DNA of 54,395 nucleotides from Rhodoplanes serenus (GCA_009720755.1 WNKV01000024.1:1-54395); one strand, 5' to 3'. Shown: positions 1 through 8,145, counted from the stretch's first letter. Numbers and translations: made by a program. The notes: generated by a model from the letters alone, not told the origin.

Positions 1-100
1 CCCCCCCCCCCGCCCCCCCCCCGCCCGCGGGGCGGGCCCGGGGCGGGCCCCGGCCCGGGCGGGCCCGGCCGCCCCCCCCCCCCCCCCCCCCCCGCGTCCG
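1..100. other. C/G-only low-complexity tract at window edge
   Basis: Almost every base is C or G, with long C runs (one over 20 bases) and irregular CCCGG/GGGCC blocks. No reading frame makes sense. Ordinary sequence starts at about 95. It is most likely a contig-end or assembly artefact and not a biological element. Confidence 0.6.
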
Positions 101-105
101 TATCC

Positions 106-176
106 ATGAGGCGCCCCTCACCCGGAGCCCTCGCTGCGCTCGGACTCCGACCTCTCCCCGCGTGCGGGGAGAGGTG
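106..176. repeat. Interspersed palindromic repeat, family 1 (copy a)
   Basis: A perfect 11-bp inverted repeat (CCTCTCCCCGC, 2-base loop, GCGGGGAGAGG at 151-174) is preceded by a CCCCTCACCCGG-type arm. The same unit recurs at 9405, 34176, 43308, 43380 and 43490. It lies 26 bp past the stop codon of the tape measure gene, so host-type repeat DNA directly abuts phage DNA. Confidence 0.7.
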
Positions 177-201
177 ACGCTGCGCCGGTGCGAAGCGATC
201 A

Positions 202-2202
202 TCATGGTACGGCCAGCATGGGGCCGCGGTCGGCCTCGATCGGCACCGCGCGGCTGTCGCTGGTCACGCTCTCGACACGGCCAGGGCCGTCGATCTTCAC
301 CACGATCTTGCCGCCGACCTCCTGCTTCTGCGGCCCGGGTCCGGCCGGCGACGCACCGGCGCGGGCGGCGCCCGTGGCCGCCGCGGCGCCCGGCACCGTC
401 GTGCCGCCGCCGAACAGGCCGCGCGCCCAGTCGGGGATCAGCCCGTCCCACCACGCCGAGATGCGGTCGCCGACAGCCCGGAACGTCTGCTCGACATCGG
501 TCCACATCGCCGAGAACACGCCGCCGATCAGGCGGGCGGCGGTCTGCACGCCTGTCGTCAGCCCGGTCCACACCCGATCCGCCTCGGTGGTGATGCCGGT
601 CCACAAGCCGGCGAAGAACGCCTTGATCGGCTCCCAGTGCTGCCAGATCAGGTAGGCGGCCAGCGCAATCGCGGTGATGCCGGCGATCACCCACCCGACC
701 GGCGTGGTCATCAGCGCGGCGCCGAGCGCGACGACCGCCCGGGACAGGACGGCGACGACCAGCACCCCGCCTCTGAGCACGGCCCATAGCAGGCCGACCG
801 TCTGCGACACCGCCCACACCGCGGGCCCGAGAATACCGAGCGCGGCGACCACCAGCAGCACCGCACCGCCCCAGGCCAGCCACTGATCGACCATGCCGGG
901 GTTCTTCGCCTCGATCTCGGCGAGCTTGGTCTGCAACGCAACGATCCCGCGGAAAATGAACGGCACGTGCGTCGCGAACGCGGTGCCGACACGCCGCATG
1001 GCCTGCTGGCCGATCTCTGCGAGATGATCGAGCTTCTTGGTGAGCCCGGCCAGCCGTCCGGCGAGATCGCGCGCGATGATAGCGGTGTCGGCCGACGCGA
1101 TCGCCGCCTTGAATTGCTTGTACTTGTCGAGGTTGGTGGCGAACGGAATGATCGCGTTCAACGCTTGCTTGTCGCCGAAGATGCGCTGGATCTTCTCGGC
1201 GGCCCCGATGGCCTCGATGTGCTCCCGCACCGCCTCGAACGCCTCGACCTGGTTGGCCCCGCCGGCGGACGCCTCGTCGTAGATCTTCCTCACCTCGGCG
1301 GCCGAGATACCTGTGACCTTGAGCAGCTTCTCCATTGCAGATTCGAACGGGTTGAGGCCCCGCGCCCGGGCGTTCTGAATCACTCCGGTGATGGAGACAT
1401 CGAACTCGTCCTTGAAGTTCTTGATGGTCTCCTTTGTGAAGAACTTTCCGAACAGCTCCGACAGATTGTTGGCTGCGACGGACGGATCGCTCGTCCCGAA
1501 CATCACGACCTGGAGCGCTGCCCCCAGCGTCGATACGGCCTCCATGCCAGACAGGCCGAACCGCTGAATTCCAGCGGTCAGCTCCGGCAGCTCGCGCGCC
1601 ATGTTCTTGAACTCGAACCGCCCGAGCTTGCCGGCGGTGACCAGCTTGGCGAGAGCCAGCTCCATCTCGTCGACGGAGATCTTCAAGTTGTTGTGCAGGG
1701 CGAATGCCGACCGCGCCACCTCGGTCACCTCCGCGCCGGCCGCCGTGGCGACTCGCCCGATGGTCCGCATCATGCCTTGGGCGGTCGGCAGTTCGAGGCC
1801 CGATGCCCCCAGCACCTGCAAGCCTTCGGCGAGCTTGAGGGACGGCTGACCGACTTCGAGCGCGAGCTTTTCCAGCGCAGGCCCCACCGATCCGATCATC
1901 GCCTCCAGCTTGGAGCCGGAGAGATCGGCCGTGATGCCGATGTCGCGAATGATGTCGTCGAACTGAGCAGCCGCCTGGACGGGCGCCGCGAAGGTGAGCC
2001 CGGCCCCGATGGCGCCGATGGCGCCGATCCGGCTGGCGAGCCGGCCGGCCTTGCCGGCAGCCTCTTCGAGCCGCCGGGTGAGATCGCCGATCCGGCCGCC
2101 GAGCGCCCCGAGGGCGCGCACCCGGCCCATCACCCGCTCGATCGGCCCGGTGAGCCGATCGACCAGGCGGACCAGGACCGAGATGGCCATTTGGCGATTC
2201 AT
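202..2202 (-). CDS. Phage tail tape measure protein
   Basis: This 666-aa protein sets tail length and forms the tail-tube core of a contractile (Mu-type) phage. It has the usual tape-measure make-up: an Ala/Gly/Leu-rich helical N-terminal part with a run of small residues (about 55-75), a central TP901-like region, and three closely spaced hydrophobic stretches at roughly residues 440-530. A Gly/Ala/Pro-rich segment follows near the C terminus. The ATG lies 40 bp after the gp42 frame stop, the expected order (sheath, tube, gp41/42, tape measure). Everything that normally follows in Mu (DNA circularisation, baseplate, fibre genes) is absent from the window. Confidence 0.9.
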   Translation of the reverse strand: MNRQMAISVLVRLVDRLTGPIERVMGRVRALGALGGRIGDLTRRLEEAAGKAGRLASRIGAIGAIGAGLTFAAPVQAAAQFDDIIRDIGITADLSGSKLEAMIGSVGPALEKLALEVGQPSLKLAEGLQVLGASGLELPTAQGMMRTIGRVATAAGAEVTEVARSAFALHNNLKISVDEMELALAKLVTAGKLGRFEFKNMARELPELTAGIQRFGLSGMEAVSTLGAALQVVMFGTSDPSVAANNLSELFGKFFTKETIKNFKDEFDVSITGVIQNARARGLNPFESAMEKLLKVTGISAAEVRKIYDEASAGGANQVEAFEAVREHIEAIGAAEKIQRIFGDKQALNAIIPFATNLDKYKQFKAAIASADTAIIARDLAGRLAGLTKKLDHLAEIGQQAMRRVGTAFATHVPFIFRGIVALQTKLAEIEAKNPGMVDQWLAWGGAVLLVVAALGILGPAVWAVSQTVGLLWAVLRGGVLVVAVLSRAVVALGAALMTTPVGWVIAGITAIALAAYLIWQHWEPIKAFFAGLWTGITTEADRVWTGLTTGVQTAARLIGGVFSAMWTDVEQTFRAVGDRISAWWDGLIPDWARGLFGGGTTVPGAAAATGAARAGASPAGPGPQKQEVGGKIVVKIDGPGRVESVTSDSRAVPIEADRGPMLAVP

Positions 2203-2242
2203 GACGTCCCTGTCGCGCCTGCGGCGCTCCCCGCCTCTTGTC

Positions 2243-2398
2243 TCAACCCTGCTCCTTGCTCGCCTCTTGCCACGCGCCCACGACGCCCCACCAGAACGCG
2301 ACCTGGTCGATCGTCATCGCGTCCAGCTCGGCCGCCGCGAAGCCCGTGGTCGCCGCCAGCCCGCCGAGCTTCACCGGCCAGTCGTCGGGCCACTCCCG
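2243..2398 (-). CDS. gp42-like tail assembly chaperone extension, reached by -1 frameshift
   Basis: These 51 codons lie in the -1 frame relative to gp41 and have no good start of their own. The peptide starts REWPDDWPVKLGGLAATTGF and runs to a helical, Trp-containing end (VAFWWGVVGAW) that looks like a genuine tail-chaperone C-terminal domain, unlike the Arg-rich third frame. A slip at 2398-2404 would fuse it to residues 1-152 of gp41, giving a ~203-aa protein. Mu gp41/gp42 and lambda G/GT use the same strategy to make two chaperone forms in a fixed ratio. Confidence 0.75.
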   Translation of the reverse strand, partial: REWPDDWPVKLGGLAATTGFAAAELDAMTIDQVAFWWGVVGAWQEASKEQG

Positions 2399-2853
2399 AA
2401 AAAACTCTCGACCACCCGCACCGCGTCGGCGACGTCCGCCGCATCGAGCCGATCGAACAGCGCCGACATGATCGGCTGCCGCAGCCGGGCGGCGCGCGCC
2501 AGCATCACGACCGGCTGCGTCTCCTTGCTCGCCGCGGCGATCGCCCGGAGATCGCCGCCGGCCAGGCGGTGGAAGGTCAGCGCCGCATAGGTCTCGCTGC
2601 GGGTGCCGGCCGCGGCCGAGCGGATCGTCAGATCGACCGGCCGGCGCAGCGGCAACGTCACGCTGCCGTCCGGATGGCGGACGGCCCGCCGCGGCAGGCT
2701 GCCGCCGACGTCCTCGGCGTCCTCGTCCACCACGGCCGGCGCCGCATCGCCGGGGTCCTCGTCGACCACGACCGGCGTCGTCGCTGCGCGCTCCTCGGGG
2801 TCGAGATCGATGACGGTCTCGGTCGCGCTCCCCCGCTTGCCCGTCGTGCTCAT
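2371..2853 (-). CDS. Phage tail assembly chaperone (Mu gp41-like)
   Basis: A 160-aa protein predicted to assist tape measure folding and tail tube assembly. The N-terminal ~55 residues are acidic and low in complexity. The folded part starts near residue 58 with a PDGSVTLPL segment, followed by a helical region. The ATG overlaps the tube gene stop (ATGA). It ends soon after a run of six T's that forms a slippery site, so a longer frameshifted form is expected. Position between tube and tape measure genes is decisive for the call. Confidence 0.8.
   Translation of the reverse strand: MSTTGKRGSATETVIDLDPEERAATTPVVVDEDPGDAAPAVVDEDAEDVGGSLPRRAVRHPDGSVTLPLRRPVDLTIRSAAAGTRSETYAALTFHRLAGGDLRAIAAASKETQPVVMLARAARLRQPIMSALFDRLDAADVADAVRVVESFFGSGPTTGR
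2398..2404 (-). promoter_or_regulatory. -1 ribosomal frameshift slippery heptamer
   Basis: On the coding strand the sequence is T TTT TTC in the gp41 frame, a perfect X XXY YYZ heptamer at codons 151-152. Slipping back one base puts the ribosome in the frame of the 51-codon gp42-like extension. The site is near the end of gp41, as in Mu and lambda tail chaperone genes. Confidence 0.75.
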
Positions 2854-3218
2854 GACGCCATCACCTCTTCCCAGTCGCCCGCCATCCATTTCAATTCCAC
2901 TTTTCCTCCCTCTCCGCCGGTGATCTCCGGCGGATCACCCTGGAGGAAGGCGTCGGCGAAGATGTAGGTCTGGCCCGTGTCGCACAGCACCTGGAGCTCG
3001 CCCTCGTCGTTGGTCCAGATGTCGGTCCACTTCTGGCCCTTCTTCAGGTGCGTGGTCGCGGTGATCTCCGAGCCCTTGAACTCCTGCGCTCGGCCGACCG
3101 TGCGGCCGAAGGTCACCGGGTTGTTGGTGATGCCACCGAGCTTGAGCTTGGCGCCCTTCTCCACCGGCAGGTTTCGCCCCTGCCAGACGATGTCCACGAT
3201 GCCGAGATACTGCGCCAT
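2850..3218 (-). CDS. Phage tail tube protein (Mu gpM-like)
   Basis: A 122-aa protein, the size of contractile-phage tube subunits. It is predicted to polymerise into the inner tube through which DNA passes. The sequence has the mixed beta pattern of the family (GIVDIVWQGRNLPVEKGAKL near the N terminus, acidic DEGELQVLCDTG in the middle). The ATG at 3218 comes 11 bp after the sheath stop. A much longer upstream extension of the same frame overlaps the sheath gene and is an artefact. The stop overlaps the gp41 start. Confidence 0.87.
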   Translation of the reverse strand: MAQYLGIVDIVWQGRNLPVEKGAKLKLGGITNNPVTFGRTVGRAQEFKGSEITATTHLKKGQKWTDIWTNDEGELQVLCDTGQTYIFADAFLQGDPPEITGGEGGKVELKWMAGDWEEVMAS

Positions 3219-3229
3219 CTGCGCCTCCG

Positions 3230-4690
3230 TCAGACCTGGAACTCGAGCGCCGAGGCGAGGACCATGAGATTGCCGATGATGCGCAGCGGCTGGCGCGCGT
3301 TCATGCGGTTTCGGTCGCCCGTATCGCGCTCGAAGCTCGCCTGTGCCACCGTCTCGGCGGCGCCCTCGATCCACCCCTCGCGCTCGTAGAGCTGGCATCG
3401 GGCCGCCCAGCTCCCGTGCATCCGCCGCGGCGTCACCACGGCCGCGGTGGCAACCGCGGCCGGCGAGCCGTCGTCGGCGAGCTTGTGCCGGGGGTAGAGC
3501 TGCGACACGTAGGACGCCCAATCCCAGCGGATGCGCGACAGCGTCTTCGGGATTGTGATGTCGAGCCACGGCCGCGCCGTGTCGCCCGCCGCCCCGTGCG
3601 TCGTGACGACCCGGTCGAGCCGCACGGTGCCGTCCGCGTCGATGGTGACGGTCGAGATGCCGGCCCGGAGCAGGAGATCCTGCTCCGTCTCGTCGAACCG
3701 ATCGGCCGGCGCCGGCGCCGCGATGCCGGGCAGCGCCAGGCCGCGGAGCTGCCGGGCCGGATCGTCGGCGAGCTGGCTCGCCGCGACGCCAGCGAGTGCC
3801 GCCGCCCAGGCCCAGGGCGGCGAGGCCGAGCCCTTGGCGCCGATCACCGACAGATGCGGCGAGCTGGTCACGTCGCCAAGCGCGGCGAGCTGGCCGAAGG
3901 TGCCGCGGCCGCCCGCATAGGCGTGCGCGTCCTTGCGCCCCATGGCGGCGTAGCGGGCACCGAGGTCGGCCGCCAGCACGCCGAGATTGGTCGCGTCGGT
4001 CCACGGGCAGACGATGTCGGTGAACCACTCGCCCGCGATGGCGTCCAGCAGCGTGGTGACGGTGGGATTACCGGCGCCGCCAGCCATTGCGGTGACGACA
4101 CAGCCGATGCCGGCCGGCATGGTGTCGTCGATCCGCGGCGACACCGCGAGATGGAGCGCGTTGCCGCACTCGCCCTTGTGCCTGGCTGTCACGGTGACCA
4201 CGCCGGCGGCGGCCGTCGCGGTCACCGCCAGGTCCGGCACGGCGGCGAGCGCGGCGGCGGCGGCCGTCGCGATCGCCGCGGCGGTGTCGCCGGCCGCCAC
4301 CGGGACGACGACGCGGTGGTCGGCGACATGGAGCGCGACGACACCGGCGGCCGTCGCGGGGCCGCTGAAGGTGAAGCTGCCGGCCGCCTGCACGCCGGCC
4401 GCCGCATCGGCGAGCGCGATGGCGTGGACGTCGGTGGTCCTGTTGGCGCGCTTGAAGGCGCGGGCCATCGCCTCGCCGACCGATCCGGCGCCGAACAGGC
4501 TCGTGCCCTGCTCGGGCCGGGTGATGCGATAGAGCTGTCCCGGTGTCGCGGTGCCCGCCGGCAGCATCTGGACCATCAGCAGGGCGCGGGCCGGCCAGGG
4601 CGACAGCCCGACGCGATCATAGGCGGGCCGCACCTCGGCATAAACACCGGGTTTCAGCCAATCGTACGGGATCTCATTGAGACTGATCAT
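3230..4690 (-). CDS. Phage tail sheath protein (Mu gpL-like)
   Basis: A 486-aa contractile sheath subunit. The N terminus (NEIPYDWLKPGVYAEVRPA) is the typical sheath start; a variable Ala/Val-rich domain lies at about 100-200; the C terminus carries the conserved sheath fold (RIRWDWASYVSQLYPRH and RQPLRIIGNLMVLASALEF). The length fits the Mu family. It sits between the DUF2635 gene and the tube gene as in Mu. Its presence makes this a contractile-tailed (myovirus-type) phage. Confidence 0.93.
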   Translation of the reverse strand: MISLNEIPYDWLKPGVYAEVRPAYDRVGLSPWPARALLMVQMLPAGTATPGQLYRITRPEQGTSLFGAGSVGEAMARAFKRANRTTDVHAIALADAAAGVQAAGSFTFSGPATAAGVVALHVADHRVVVPVAAGDTAAAIATAAAAALAAVPDLAVTATAAAGVVTVTARHKGECGNALHLAVSPRIDDTMPAGIGCVVTAMAGGAGNPTVTTLLDAIAGEWFTDIVCPWTDATNLGVLAADLGARYAAMGRKDAHAYAGGRGTFGQLAALGDVTSSPHLSVIGAKGSASPPWAWAAALAGVAASQLADDPARQLRGLALPGIAAPAPADRFDETEQDLLLRAGISTVTIDADGTVRLDRVVTTHGAAGDTARPWLDITIPKTLSRIRWDWASYVSQLYPRHKLADDGSPAAVATAAVVTPRRMHGSWAARCQLYEREGWIEGAAETVAQASFERDTGDRNRMNARQPLRIIGNLMVLASALEFQV

Positions 4691-4699
4691 GGCTGCTCC

Positions 4700-4915
4700 T
4701 CAGCGCTTCTTCGGCTTGGCGGCGGCCTCGGCCTCGGCGACCGGCTGACCGGCCGTCTCCGGCGGCTCCGCCGGCACGAGATCACCATCCGCGATCCGCC
4801 GCCGGACATAGCGGTCGATCTCCACCCGGGCGCCGCCGGCCGGCCACGGCGTGCCGTCGGGCAGCGGCACGCGGCGGCCGTCCGCCGGTTTCAGGTACGC
4901 GGTCTCGGCGTGCAT
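4700..4915 (-). CDS. DUF2635 family phage tail protein (Mu gp38-like)
   Basis: A 71-aa protein with the DUF2635 pattern: an N-terminal YLKPADGRRVPLPDGTPWP segment followed by a conserved WPAGGARVEIDRYVRRRI stretch. A lysine-rich end (KPKKR) closes it. Function is unknown, but the family sits just upstream of the sheath in Mu-like phages. The ATG overlaps the preceding stop at the same base, which suggests translational coupling. Confidence 0.85.
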   Translation of the reverse strand: MHAETAYLKPADGRRVPLPDGTPWPAGGARVEIDRYVRRRIADGDLVPAEPPETAGQPVAEAEAAAKPKKR

Positions 4916-5499
4916 CAGCTCCCCCTCGGCAGGATGGTGTCGGTCGGCTCGCCAGCGGCCTGGCCATCCGCACTGTCGAGATCCCAGGCCGTGACCAGTC
5001 GCAGGAAATCGTCGCTGGTGGCGATCGCGGCGAGCGCGTCGGAGAGGTCGACGCCGACGTCGACGTCCACGGTCGCGATGGCGATCGACATGTCGCTCCA
5101 GCCATCGGCGAACGCACTCGCGGCGCGCGTCACCGCGAGCGTGCCGACGTCGGCGACCGTCAGGCCGTGCAGCAGCGCGGCGGCGGCGAGTGCCGACGCA
5201 TAGAGGCCGGGGCCGAGGCGATCGCCCAGGAACCGCGCGGCGCGGCCCTGGTTCTTCACCACGATCGTCAGCGTGAAGCCGAGCCGGCCCGTGATGGTGC
5301 GGCCCGCATTGGCGTCGGGCTCGATCGAGCGCCACGCGAAGCCGAGCCACGGCGTCGACTTCATGACGATCGCCTTGAACTCGTCGATCGTCATCGGGCT
5401 CGGGATCAACTCGAACGACCAGCGGGCGGCGGCGAAGGCGGTGCGCAGCCGCGCCTCGACGGCCTGGTGGACGGCGGTGATCGGATCGACGGCGGGCAT
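4915..5499 (-). CDS. DUF1834 family phage tail protein (Mu gp37-like)
   Basis: A 194-aa protein beginning MPAVDPITAVHQAVEARLR, with the alternating hydrophobic pattern of DUF1834 (Mu gp37), an uncharacterised tail or head-tail completion protein. ATG 5499 was chosen because it overlaps the DUF1320 stop (TGATG); the long N-terminal extension of this frame runs through two other genes. The neighbours on both sides match Mu gp36 and gp38. Confidence 0.8.
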   Translation of the reverse strand: MPAVDPITAVHQAVEARLRTAFAAARWSFELIPSPMTIDEFKAIVMKSTPWLGFAWRSIEPDANAGRTITGRLGFTLTIVVKNQGRAARFLGDRLGPGLYASALAAAALLHGLTVADVGTLAVTRAASAFADGWSDMSIAIATVDVDVGVDLSDALAAIATSDDFLRLVTAWDLDSADGQAAGEPTDTILPRGS

Positions 5500-5927
5500 C
5501 ACCAGCTCCGCAGCGTATCGGTGGAGAACATCGGCTCCCGGTCCTGCACGCGGGCGCCGCCCGTGGCGGCGATCGGCGCGACACCCTCCAGCGTCACGGT
5601 GCCGGCCGCGATGCCCTCCAGCCAGGCGATCACCTCCTTGCGGGCGAGCCGCATCTGCTCGCTCGGCTCGCGGTCGCCGCCCTGGGCGAGGTCGTAGCGG
5701 GCGAGCACGCAGGCGGCGCGCACCACCGCCTGCGGCACGGCGGCGAGCGGCACCGCGTAGCGGCGCCGCAGATACGAGTCGATCAGCACCGAGGCGTCGC
5801 CGATCGCCTGCTCGATCCGCGCCGGCTGGATCGTCTCCGGCAGCGGACCGTCGCCGGCGCTGAAGCGGAGCACCTCGTCCGCGCCGAAGCGCGAGACCAT
5901 GTCGGCGATGGCGGCGTAGGCGGTCAT
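5499..5927 (-). CDS. DUF1320 family protein (Mu gp36-like)
   Basis: A 142-aa protein with the DUF1320 signature: an N-terminal helix (MTAYAAIADMVSRFGADE), a middle ASVLIDSYLRRRYAVPL segment and helical YDLAQGG...EQMRLARKEVIAWL. It is predicted to be a connector or head-completion protein. ATG 5927 is preferred; a GTG two codons upstream also overlaps the gapR-like stop and cannot be excluded. Confidence 0.85.
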   Translation of the reverse strand: MTAYAAIADMVSRFGADEVLRFSAGDGPLPETIQPARIEQAIGDASVLIDSYLRRRYAVPLAAVPQAVVRAACVLARYDLAQGGDREPSEQMRLARKEVIAWLEGIAAGTVTLEGVAPIAATGGARVQDREPMFSTDTLRSW

Positions 5928-5929
5928 GA

Positions 5930-6181
5930 TCACGCCATCCCGAGAGCGGCCAGATAGGTTTCGAGGATCGCCTCGCGCTCGGCGCGCTCGTCACGATCCG
6001 TCTTGCGCAGCCGGATCACCTCGCGCAGCGCCTTGACGTCGTAGCCGCTGCCCTTGGCCTCGGCGAACACGTCCTTGATGTCGTCGGCGATCGCCTTCTT
6101 CTCCTCCTCCAGCTTCTCGATCCGCTCCACGAAGGCGCGGAGCTGGTCCTCGGCGATCCGCGTCGGTCCGGTCTCGGCCAT
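5930..6181 (-). CDS. GapR-family (DUF2312) nucleoid-associated protein
   Basis: An 83-aa helical protein matching the GapR/DUF2312 family. The N terminus is [20 protein letters not shown], followed by [20 protein letters not shown] and [13 protein letters not shown]; the family core is all present. In Caulobacter, GapR binds overtwisted AT-rich DNA as a tetramer and supports replication fork movement. Finding it among capsid and tail genes is unusual. ATG 6181 gives the normal family length; the longer upstream frame is Arg/Pro-rich and not coding. It is the first gene after a 295-bp gap, so it may have its own promoter. Confidence 0.85.
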   Translation of the reverse strand: MAETGPTRIAEDQLRAFVERIEKLEEEKKAIADDIKDVFAEAKGSGYDVKALREVIRLRKTDRDERAEREAILETYLAALGMA

Positions 6182-6476
6182 GTCGGTCAGCTCCTGGCTC
6201 GTCTTGGTCGGCGCACGGGAGAGCCCGCACCGGCTCCCCCGCCGCCCTGGCGTGAGATGAGCGACATCCGCCAGCCGTCGCCTTTCCGGGTCCCCGTTTC
6301 CGGCTGGTCTCGGGGACAGGCCACCACGGACTCGTCCGGACTGGTGCGGCCCGGACCGTCGCTCCCTCGGTAATCGGTGGCCGGAGAGGCGTGCCTCTCC
6401 GGCAGGGGCGTCGGCCGGGTCAGCGGCCTCCACCCGGCGGCGCCGCACCCCCGTGACGGCGCCGAACTCTGCCGCG
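6182..6476. other. 295-bp gap in the late operon with a hairpin
   Basis: No convincing coding frame is seen here. The main feature is a perfect inverted repeat (GCCGGAGAGGC at 6380-6390 and GCCTCTCCGGC at 6393-6403). The gap separates the gp35-like gene from the gapR-like gene and would be the natural place for a terminator and a new promoter. Confidence 0.5.
6380..6403 (-). terminator. Hairpin downstream of the gp35-like gene
   Basis: Two perfect 11-bp arms with a 2-base loop, 74 bp past the gp35-like stop. There is no T run after it on the minus strand, so it is not a classical intrinsic terminator. It could be an attenuator, a processing site or a protein-binding palindrome. Confidence 0.4.
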
Positions 6477-6821
6477 TCAGGCGACGCGGACGATCAGCAT
6501 CGGGTCGCTCTCGATGGCCTCTCGATCGGCCTCCGACAGCGCGTCGAGCGGGATCGTCGTCTCGCCCGGGCCGAAGCTGCGGCCGGCGCGGCGGCGGCCG
6601 ATCGGGTGACGGGCGCGCACGATCAGCCTGGACTGCACCTGCGACGGCGCAGCAGCCTCGCCCTCCGCCGCCGACGGCTCCTCGTGGAGGGACGAAAGAG
6701 GAGTGCCGCCGTCCGGTGCGGGATGCGGATCGGCGGCAGGCACCGGCGGAGCCCGATCGGGCTCGACCGGAGCGGCGCTCTGCTCGGGCGCCTGTGTCCT
6801 GGGCTTGCGGGGGCGTGCCAT
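6477..6821 (-). CDS. Mu gp35-like (FluMu N-terminal domain) phage protein
   Basis: A 114-aa protein. Residues 1-60 are Pro/Ala-rich and probably disordered. The folded C-terminal half ([15 protein letters not shown], then [17 protein letters not shown] and SDPMLIVRV) matches the Mu-like prophage FluMu N-terminal domain found right after the major capsid gene. Function is unknown, probably head-associated. The ATG lies 2 bp after the capsid stop. Confidence 0.75.
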   Translation of the reverse strand: MARPRKPRTQAPEQSAAPVEPDRAPPVPAADPHPAPDGGTPLSSLHEEPSAAEGEAAAPSQVQSRLIVRARHPIGRRRAGRSFGPGETTIPLDALSEADREAIESDPMLIVRVA

Positions 6822-6823
6822 GA

Positions 6824-7717
6824 TCAGGCCAGCCAGGGCACGACGAGCAGCTCGGCCGTGCCCTTCCACTCGTTGGTCTCGCCGGCGAGCCCATACTCGC
6901 TGTTGAGCAGCTTGCGGCCCGCGGACTCGAGGGTCGGGCCGACCACCAGCAGACGCGGGACGATGCCGAGCGAGCGCCCGTAATCACCCTTCATGCCGAG
7001 CAGTGCGGCGCGGGCGCTGGCGTAGTTGGCGGCGGAGAGCGCCTGCCTCGAACCCCAACAAAATTGCCAGAACCCGTAACCGACATTGTAGCGGGCGTCG
7101 ACGCCGTAGACGTACGTCCGGCGCTCGAAGACGTTGTCGTCGTCGACCTTGTCCTTGGCGACGAACTGAGGGGGCTTGCGCTGCTGAAACAGAATGGGCT
7201 TCAGCGCACGTCGATCGTCGAGCAGGAACCAAGGGGCGCCGGCGCCACCGTCGGTGTTGGCGACCGAGATCTCGCGACCGCCCGCGTCCAGCACCGGATG
7301 GTCCGTGTCGAAATAGTTCTGACCGTCGTAGCAGGGCGTCGTGAACCCGGCCTTGAGCAAGCCCCAGACGAGTTGCTCCGGATGGGCGGCCGTGGACATT
7401 CCCATCTCGGTGAACAGCGGCGTGTAGATACCGAGATTGTCGTCCTCGATGTCGTCGCGATCGACACCGACCGTCAGCTCGAACGGCTTGTTCTTGATCT
7501 TGTAGCTGGACGACGTGATGTTCTGCACCACCCGGTCGCCGATCCATTCGCGCATCGACGGGATCTTGCCCAGCCAGCCGTACTCTTCTTCGCGGGTCGA
7601 CGACGGCACGGTGGTGGCGATGCGCGGGTACTGGCTTTCGGCTTGACCGAGACCGCCCTGGAAGGCGGTGCGATAGCCGACATAGAGGTTCCGAAGATTG
7701 GCCTGGTTGATGATCAT
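6824..7717 (-). CDS. Major capsid protein (Mu gpT-like)
   Basis: A 297-aa protein matching the Mu gpT major head subunit in length and pattern: MIINQANLRNLYVGYRTAF at the N terminus, a W-x-G-KIPSMREWIGDR segment near residue 50, FELTVGVDRDDIEDDNLG near 80-95, and a C-terminal EWKGTAELLVVPWL. It forms the icosahedral shell. It follows the decoration-like gene and precedes gp35, as in Mu. Confidence 0.93.
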   Translation of the reverse strand: MIINQANLRNLYVGYRTAFQGGLGQAESQYPRIATTVPSSTREEEYGWLGKIPSMREWIGDRVVQNITSSSYKIKNKPFELTVGVDRDDIEDDNLGIYTPLFTEMGMSTAAHPEQLVWGLLKAGFTTPCYDGQNYFDTDHPVLDAGGREISVANTDGGAGAPWFLLDDRRALKPILFQQRKPPQFVAKDKVDDDNVFERRTYVYGVDARYNVGYGFWQFCWGSRQALSAANYASARAALLGMKGDYGRSLGIVPRLLVVGPTLESAGRKLLNSEYGLAGETNEWKGTAELLVVPWLA

Positions 7718-7725
7718 GATGGCCC

Positions 7726-8145
7726 TCAGTAGGCGTAGCCGGTGAGCACCCAGACACCGATGTCGTCGACGTCGACGATGGTGCCGGCGCGGGAACGGGT
7801 ACTGGCGCCATCGCTCCTGGCCACCGTCTGGTCATCGACCACGTAACAGGCGGACCCGATATCGGCGGCGCTGATCGCATCGCCGGCCAGGGAGTTCGCC
7901 CAGCGGAACACGCCGCGCCGCACCCGCGCCCTGATGTCGCCGTCGACCCCGTTCGAGTTATCCGCACGCGCCTCGGCTCGGCCGATCGCGACCAGCGTCG
8001 TCGCCACGGTGCCCGGCACCGCCCAACCGTTCGCGTCGTGACAGACCAGCGACCCGGCGTGGATCAGAGTGCCGCCCTTCACCAGCGGTTCGAAGACGTC
8101 GGCCGCGCGTGTCGGCGTGTTACGATCCTTGGTCAGAGCCGTCAT
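7726..8145 (-). CDS. Putative capsid decoration protein (DUF2190-like)
   Basis: A 139-aa protein between the protease/scaffold gene and the major capsid. It shows a beta-rich pattern with GSLVCHDANGWAVPG in the first half and IGSACYVVDDQTVARSDG then AGTIVDVDDIGVWV near the end, typical of small head decoration (cement) proteins. The ATG overlaps the protease gene stop by 4 bp. The assignment rests on pattern and position. Confidence 0.65.
   Translation of the reverse strand: MTALTKDRNTPTRAADVFEPLVKGGTLIHAGSLVCHDANGWAVPGTVATTLVAIGRAEARADNSNGVDGDIRARVRRGVFRWANSLAGDAISAADIGSACYVVDDQTVARSDGASTRSRAGTIVDVDDIGVWVLTGYAY

Noticed and set aside
1-100. C/G tract as a telomere-like or functional repeat
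   Set aside because: No regular unit is visible and it lies exactly at the window edge; an assembly artefact is more likely.
106-205. A gene starting with ATGATG right at the tape measure stop and reading through the repeat
   Set aside because: The product would be mostly repeat and poly-Gly/Arg sequence; no phage protein is recognisable.
2199-2444. 81-aa minus-strand open frame between gp41 and the tape measure
   Set aside because: It is Arg/Gly-rich; the other frame, reached by the -1 slip, gives a protein-like sequence and fits the gp42 layout.
967-2967. 666-aa open frame on the plus strand opposite the tape measure gene
   Set aside because: Its length comes from high GC on the opposite strand; the sequence is Arg/Gly/Asp-rich with no domain, and the minus strand holds a clear tape measure protein.
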